Part shown: positions 58,231-64,000 of the stretch, one piece after another
Position numbering within the stretch: the first letter of the stretch is position 1
How the letters are laid out: each line of letters opens with the position of its first letter
NCBI GenBank assembly: GCA_014607495.2
Contig: CP053170.1
Location: 806,001 to 870,000, forward strand
Length of the DNA: 64,000 nt
From: Carposina sasakii
Lineage: Eukaryota; Arthropoda; Insecta; Lepidoptera; Carposinidae
Direction of reading: 5' to 3'
The notes under the pieces: model-generated
What the model was told of the DNA's origin: nothing
The model's database searches: none
What the model saw: only the letters and a program-made list of their open reading frames with translations
Translations under genes and position numbers: made by a program

Positions 58231-60660
58231 TTAATGTGGATTAGTGCTTCGGGTGGACACAGCATCAACAAGTTTATTTATGCTTTGGGCAAACAAACCT
58301 ATAGACTGAGCTATACTCTGTTGCCCTTCCACAAATGACCGTGCAACTTCTCGCAACGCTTGACTATAGGCGTCTGCTACAAGTTGCTGCGCCTCTGCAT
58401 GCCTACATTCTGCTTCTGCACGCCGCTCCTCGATGGCTACAAATCTATCCGTCAAGCTCGCCATTTGCGAATGGCGCTGTGATGGAGGAGATCTACGTAA
58501 TAGCCGGCGGCGTGCAGCAGACCCGGCCGCGCGGGGTGACCGCCGCACACTCTGCGTTATCCTCCCACGTCGTGCTTGTGCTGGAAATCAGATTAATGTC
58601 TCAATCAAACTGCTTGATTTCCCATATTCAAGTCATATAGAAGTCATTATAAAGTCTTACTTGGTGTAGTATTTTCAGGATGTAAAAGAGGTGGTGGTGG
58701 TGGTTCTGTCTGAACATTTGTACTCTCAATTGTAACCTGAAAATAATGTATAAAGTGTTATAATAAGAATTGAAAATGTCCATAACACTATAAACTCCAA
58801 GTACACAGTTACATTAAGTTATCAAAAAAACTAGTCATACCGTTTCATCAGCAGAATGTCTTGCTGATGGTGCAGGTACCATGTGAGTTGGATCAAGTTG
58901 AGATGAAACTGCATCTATATTAATGTTGTCCTCGTCAAATACCATAATAGAACTCTGAAAGAAATTTAAACACATTATTTCACTTGTGTTGATTTCATAT
59001 ACCAATGAGACAATTAATTTTATTGTAGTTATTAAAATGTTCCTAATATTGTGTTTATCTAGATAAGAAAACTTACTTGCACAATGCTATCAGACTGCTG
59101 CTGATCATTGTCATTATTTCCTCCAGTATTTTCATCACGGATAAGATGGGTAAGTTATTATCCTGAAAAAAATATTAAACTATATTCAGTACATTATGTA
59201 TTTATATAATAATACAAACAAGTACATTATACAAATATAAGTGCATGTGATGAATATTATACATACATGGAATGGATCTATTTCTAAATGACGATCTCCA
59301 GTGGCAAAACTTTCGCCTCCCATGAGGGCTAATATTTTTTGCTCAATTAGAGACATCTCGGGTACCTCATCCAACCCACCACCAGTACGACGTCTAGCAA
59401 CTGCTATAGCATTAGCTTTCCTCTTAACTACACCCTTTTTATCCTTCCAATACTACAATATTATAGGTAATATTATTTAAACACTATATTAATATACATA
59501 TAAACATGATAATGTTTAGTGTATGGTACCTACATCATGATTGAGTAATTTAAATACTTGCATACCTTACACCACTGCTGCCACTCCTTAACGCAGCCAC
59601 TGCCATCACTGTTAAGGGCGTGCGCAATATCAGTCCACGCTTCGCGACTTTTATTCCGAGCATTGGCCGTACGCGCATCAGTGTTGGCAACCGTACGATA
59701 ATTATCGTACATGCACGATAATTTGATACTAGCGTACGATATACGATTGCGATTCATTATCGTACACAAATGTACGATAATTTTCGAATTGTAATGGATT
59801 TCGATAGTTTCGTTCACTCATATATAGATAAGAAATATATAAATATATATCTCGTTGAATATTACATATTTTGTCAATTTATGTGTTAATGAATAAATTT
59901 TATAATCGACTGATCAACTTTGGAGCCATTTTATTTTTGTAAAACTTTTGAAACACAAATTTTTGCGCCATTTTCTACGCAATGTACCCATGTGAAAATC
60001 ATAAAATTCTAAAAAGGACATGACGAGCGGCTGAGCGCAATATAAGTTCGTAATAATATCTATTTTATTAATAATTAACGTTTTTTTTATGTCATTCAAA
60101 AGTATACGATAATTTTTCGTCAGGTACGATAATTTTCCGCCCCTGGTACGATCAGCGCATCATTCTAGGTTGCCAACACTGACGCGCATGTCCAGTGGCT
60201 AGCCACCTTCGTGTATCCATATAATCTACCAGCTTTTCTAGCTGGGACATTGAAGGCACTGAGTTCCGAGACACTGTAAAATGAAATGTAACAAGAGCAG
60301 TTAAGAATGATCGTCCTTAATATAGGATACAAAAGATGCAAATATATGTACTTACTGACTTATTTTCAGAAGATCTTATCAAAGTGACCAACCAAAACGA
60401 CGACGACCGACCGACAAACTGATATTTCATGGAATTCATGTCGAACACTTTTAAAAACTTAAGTGGTTGGCTAAGAATTTAAAACTCGGAATTTTGAGTA
60501 CGTAAGTCCCACTCAAGTGGGACCAAAATTGGTAGGTACCTGCTAAACTAACAGTATTTTTTTCCGCATTAGAGTTTTGTTTTTGTTCATATTTACAAAC
60601 ATTCCGGACGACTGATGATGACATTTCACAATATCTTTCAGAACATTTAGTGCATGGCAT
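58231..60660 (-). pseudogene. Harbinger A Myb/SANT-like accessory gene, copy 2
   Basis: Duplicate of 52901-55330 offset by 5,330 bp, with the same seven exons, MITE insertion and exon-4 defect. A three-base difference cluster at 58920-58926 changes the Asn-rich stretch of exon 5. Both copies share the same upstream 190 bp, so both would have the same promoter up to the adjoining hAT. Confidence 0.75.
59679..60181. mobile_element. hAT-type MITE in the Myb-like gene, copy 2
   Basis: Same 503-bp MITE and ACGCGCAT TSD (59671-59678, 60182-60189) as copy 1, carried along by the tandem duplication rather than by a second insertion. Confidence 0.9.
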
Positions 60661-60846
60661 AGAACTAATCAATATTCAGCCTATGAATTTTCGATTTTCT
60701 AGGCTATTCAATTTTAATTCAGTTCAAAAAGGGCAGATAAATGCTATTAAAGATCATTGTTATTCAAATTTTATAAAATAATTCATAAAAATAGACGAAA
60801 AACGGCAATAAAGTTTTCATCGATAAATATGTACCTTATGTACGCT

Positions 60847-63454
60847 TAGGGTTGCCAACATTTCATCAGCGAAATATAGTATTTTACAAAATAAGGTGTA
60901 AAAAAATATAGTACATCTAAAAAAATATAGTATTTTATGGGAAAAAACAGAAAAAGAGACAAATATCTATTTGTTAATTATTTATTTTTATAAAAACTAT
61001 ATTTTTAGCACTTCTTGCACTGTGTAACAGTTTTTTTTGTTTAAAATAAAAGTGTCATATGCTTTGTCACATTCAATTTTTAAATTAATATAAATGAAAA
61101 GCTCATTTTTTATTAATGATATACTACTTCTGTTTCTTTCATCTCGCCACTTCGAATTCATAACCGAAAATATCCTTTCTGTGAATGCCGAAGTGGCGGG
61201 AATAGAGAGCAGGAATGAAATTACTTTAAATAAATTTCGTAAGTCATTTTCAGTATTTTTAAAAATATGCTGCCATTTTTGGCCTGTAGTTTTGTCAGTA
61301 AAGTCACTACAGTCTTTTACTTTAGCAAAGATTTCATTCAATATCGTTATTTCAGAGTAAAGGTCGTCCATTTTGATACATAATTTTTCTTGTAAATTTA
61401 GAACTTCTAATATTGTCTCACAGTCATTAAATGAAATCTCCTTTTTTAAATTTAATTTTTGGATTTTACATAACCAATTGCTTTCGCCAAAATCAAACCA
61501 TTTATTAAGATAGTCTAAACATTTATCAATAAATAACAAAAAATTCTTTTGAATTGCATAACTTTCTGTGGGGGATTTTGCTTCTAATGATTGCAACATT
61601 TTTTTGGTTTCGTAACCAAAAAAAATATCCTTTTTACGTTGTTCTAGGGCCGATTTTAAAATTGACATAATATTATACACATCTATGACTGTGATGTTAT
61701 TGCCTTCAAGTTGTTTAACAGCTTTATGAAAGTTATGTAAAAAATGACTCGCGAAATGCAAAAAGATTAGAACTTTACTGTTTCCATTACTTTCGTTCAT
61801 CATCAAAATATTTTGAATATGTGTAGGACATTCCTCACCTAAGCTAAAAAAATAATCACTCAAAGCCTTCCAATTCAAAAGTATGTTGTCCACGCAAGGA
61901 AGCAATGAAAGCCACCTAGTACCAACATGTCGTTTCAGCTCATGCCATTCACCTTCAACAGCAGCAACAAATTTCTTAAGCTCTTCTCTACGGACTGCAG
62001 AAACGGAGAAATGGCTGTAGATTTTTAAAATAATATTTTCAACATCAATGCTTAAAAAATTCATTGCATGCTTCACTGTGTTATGAACTATGTGTGCATG
62101 ACAATTACCCATAACCAAATTAGGAACTACTCGTTCAATATTTTTATAAAGAGAATGGTGAATACCAAAATTCGCATTGGTATTATCCGCACTCAGACCA
62201 GACACTCTATCAAAGGAAAGGTTGTGGTGGGATAGTGAATTGTTTATAGCATCAAACATACCGTTTGCAGATTCATCACAATTTTCGTAAAAGTCTAATA
62301 ACTTGTTTTGTATCCCATTCTCAATATCAAAATATTGTACAACTAGAGGAAATAATTTAATATTTTTTCTGTTACTTGCATCAGTTTGCAAACAAAAATA
62401 TAAATGAGGAGCATTTAAGTCATTCAGTAAAGTTTGTAATGCATAAGGTCCCAAAACCTCATTAACCAGTGCTTCCATTTTAGTGCGTCCTAATTTAATG
62501 TTAAAAGCGATTTTAGAATCGACATAAATGATTTTGTTTAATTTTACAGTACAGTCCATGCTGTTATAAGAAAGATTGTGTTTTACAGTATGGTAGGTTA
62601 AAGCAAGTTCACTGGCTGAAATCTTGTCATCACAAGTAAGAGAAGCAGAAGTAGATGAAGAGCCCGTCGAACCAAAAAATCTGTCTAATGTAGAAGTTTT
62701 CTTGTAAAATTCAGTTTTGAGTTTGTGGTGCTTTGTTTCACCATGTTGTTTAATCTGCAATGAATTATGAGTAAAACATTTTAAGTACCACTTATCATGC
62801 AAATCAAATCAGTTGGCAATTTCATTGAATAAAAATAAAACAACAGACAGAAGATGCAAGAATTTAACATAACCAAAAAGATCTAACCTGGCCAATGCCA
62901 CTTTTCCCCACAGAAAATGTTATATTACATGGTTTACATTTCGCATTATAAATATTTTGGGGATCTTCAGTAATCCAGTCATACTCTCTTTCCCACTCCG
63001 GTTTAAATTTTTGGAGTCTTTTTGTTATTTTTCGTTTTTTAATCGGCGTTAGCGGCGCACTAGAATTTGACGCACTTTCGTTGTCACTACCACTTTCCAT
63101 ACCTGATTTATTTAGGATTTCCACTTTTTAAATGAAATAACAACATCTAATTGAAAACAATTCTGCCGATAAATAAATAAAGCAGACCAAAATCTCGTTT
63201 GACGACGTCAAAATTGACGTCAATTTGAAATTGACAAGTTCGTTACGCTAGCGTTCGGATACACGTTATCGCCTATCGGGTACCTACTTTAAAGGCGCGT
63301 TCTTATTTTTTTTTTAATGAAGGATTTGGTTGTTAGATTTGTCGGTGTTGAATATATAGTATTTTTACGTACTATATATTTTTTCAACAGTATATAGTAC
63401 GCAGACCCGAAATATAGTACAATACTATATATTATAGTACGGTTGGCAACCCTA
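60847..63454 (-). mobile_element. hAT element, right copy
   Basis: 2,608 bp with TIRs TAGGGTTGCCAAC/GTTGGCAACCCTA and an exact TSD TGTACGCT. Private differences include a shorter A run near 60910, a longer T run near 61030, AACCAAAAAG at 62872-62881 and TTTGAAATTG near 63225. Confidence 0.95.
60997..63100 (-). CDS. hAT transposase, right copy with altered C-terminus
   Basis: Two exons (63100-62888 and 62754-60997) as in the left copy. The sequence is intact through the dimerisation region. Two extra bases in a T run near 61030 shift the last residues, so it ends NKKNCYTVQEVLKI instead of the usual LLHSARSAKKYSFYKNK-type tail. The catalytic parts and zinc finger are unaffected, so activity cannot be excluded. 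CRE octamer TGACGTCA at 63215-63222. Confidence 0.85.
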
Positions 63455-63642
63455 TGTACGCTACATCTCTATTACATCCTAGACAACATCGTTACATCCA
63501 CGCATCGTAGAGATCGACCATGACAATTTGTCGCTTAGAGAATACCAAACCTTACAACGTTGTCAGCGTGGTCGATGTCTTAGATGTCGCATCCGTGAGC
63601 TTCATCGATGTTACATCGGTGAAGTGACGCTTAGAGAATAGC
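63455..63642. repeat. Right terminal region of Harbinger A
   Basis: Contains inverted GCTTAGAGAATA(G/C)C motifs at about 63532 and 63629 and ACATCGATG-like motifs that mirror the left end at 15540-15640. Confidence 0.65.
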
Positions 63643-63654
63643 ACTACTGTTCGG

Positions 63655-64000
63655 ATTTCTCTTTAATCTAGTATTAACATTACCAGCTCTCTCAAACAAA
63701 TGTCTATTCTTAAACACAAAATTACAAATCTCATAAATGTACAGTGATGGCAATGGTAGCAATCCAAGACTCGAGAATAATGGTTTACAGGATTCACGAG
63801 GAGACACCCCGCATATTGCTCTAATACACTTTTTTGTGCGATAAATGCGTCATTACTATTAGTACTGGTTCCCCACAATATCAGTCCATAGCGCAGTATA
63901 GATTCAATATATGCGCGATAAGTGGTAACCGCTGTTTTTCTATTTGTTACGTTTTTTTTTCCTAAGGGCCTAAATGAAACGATGGATTCTTTTCCGTAAG
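63655..64000 (-). pseudogene. Jockey-like LINE ORF2, reverse transcriptase C-terminal part
   Basis: The frame enters from beyond the window and runs YRAYIESILRYGLILWGTST, then AFIAQKSVLEQYAG, a typical jockey-clade segment after the reverse transcriptase palm. A frameshift or stop occurs near 63665. The next part of the same protein lies at 15310-15508, on the far side of Harbinger A. Confidence 0.8.

Larger units (their letters stand above)
50184..63454. repeat. Tandem duplication hAT-Myb-hAT-Myb-hAT
   Basis: Three hAT copies (start points 50184, 55517, 60847) alternate with two identical-length 2,726-bp spacers (52791-55516 and 58121-60846). Left copy: CCTACACC on both sides. Right copy: TGTACGCT on both sides (60839-60846, 63455-63462). 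Middle copy: TGTACGCT on its left and CCTACACC on its right. Only unequal recombination between left and right copies explains this. Spacers differ at least at 53590-53596 versus 58920-58926, so they are distinct DNA. Confidence 0.93.
15511..63642. mobile_element. PIF/Harbinger element A, expanded by nested insertions
   Basis: The ends are inverted: GCTATTCTCTAAGC at 15511 and GCTTAGAGAATAGC ending at 63642. Flanking triplets, counted outside TGCTATTC..., are CCA and CTA, a possible decayed 3-bp TSD. The motif GGTATTCTC(T/C)A recurs subterminally at 15581 and 15683, and inverted at about 63532. The transposase runs on the plus strand (15926-37677) and a Myb/SANT-like gene on the minus strand near the right end (originally one copy, now two). 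Later insertions of Harbinger B, the LTR element, E and hATs make up most of the 48 kb. The distant pairing of ends is inferred from the TIRs, the gene content and the split LINE on both sides. Confidence 0.7.

Overview
The window is eukaryotic, AT-rich, intron-containing insect DNA, and almost everything recognisable in it is a transposable element (TE). Several features suggest a moth or butterfly. Helitrons start TCTATACTAATATTATAAAG and end CTAG after the arc CGCGGACGAAGTCGCGGGC. RTE-like LINE tails end in (TATG)n, and a jockey-like LINE ends in AATAAA plus (TTA)n. The lineage call is inference. I see no host gene, rRNA, tRNA gene or CRISPR array.

Left part (1-12,000): a side-by-side patchwork. 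It holds a truncated piggyBac-like element (387-1881) and a 5-kb piggyBac-like element with exact TTAA-flanked termini (1996-7030). The second has a spliced but decayed transposase, Helitrons in its intron, and a divergently transcribed intact small ORF with a BESS-like C-terminus. After these come a DD41D mariner relic, a MADF-domain relic, a non-LTR reverse transcriptase fragment, a copia integrase fragment and an RTE-like tail.

Right part (12,000-64,000): a nested stack. A jockey-like LINE on the minus strand is split between 12,015-15,500 and 63,655-64,000. Into it went piggyBac-3 (12,049-15,151) and Harbinger A (15,511-63,642). Harbinger A was split by Harbinger B (17,102-37,289, TSD CTA), an LTR element carrying only an envelope remnant (37,911-43,977, TSD TAGC), element E (45,235-50,142, TSD ATAT) and hAT elements (8-bp TSDs). 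Harbinger B holds a pogo/CENPB-type element C (18,449-33,825, TSD TA). Element C in turn holds a CAC-terminal element (19,064-21,143, TSD TTA), a TTAA MITE (22,426-23,530), piggyBac-4, and element D with Helitrons in its coding region. The LTR element contains a complete DD41D mariner (39,673-42,079) and a Helitron (42,228-43,108).

At 50,184-63,454 three near-identical hAT elements alternate with two copies of a 2.7-kb spacer carrying the Myb/SANT-like accessory gene of Harbinger A. The TSDs show unequal crossing-over between two hAT copies: the middle copy has the left flank of one outer copy and the right flank of the other.

The genes act only within their own elements. Each cut-and-paste element encodes a DDE/DDD transposase, and both large Harbingers add a convergent Myb-like accessory gene. 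The best preserved coding units are the spliced transposase of E, the DD41D transposase, the leftmost hAT transposase and the BESS-like ORF. Most others are broken by one-base indels, very often in homopolymers.
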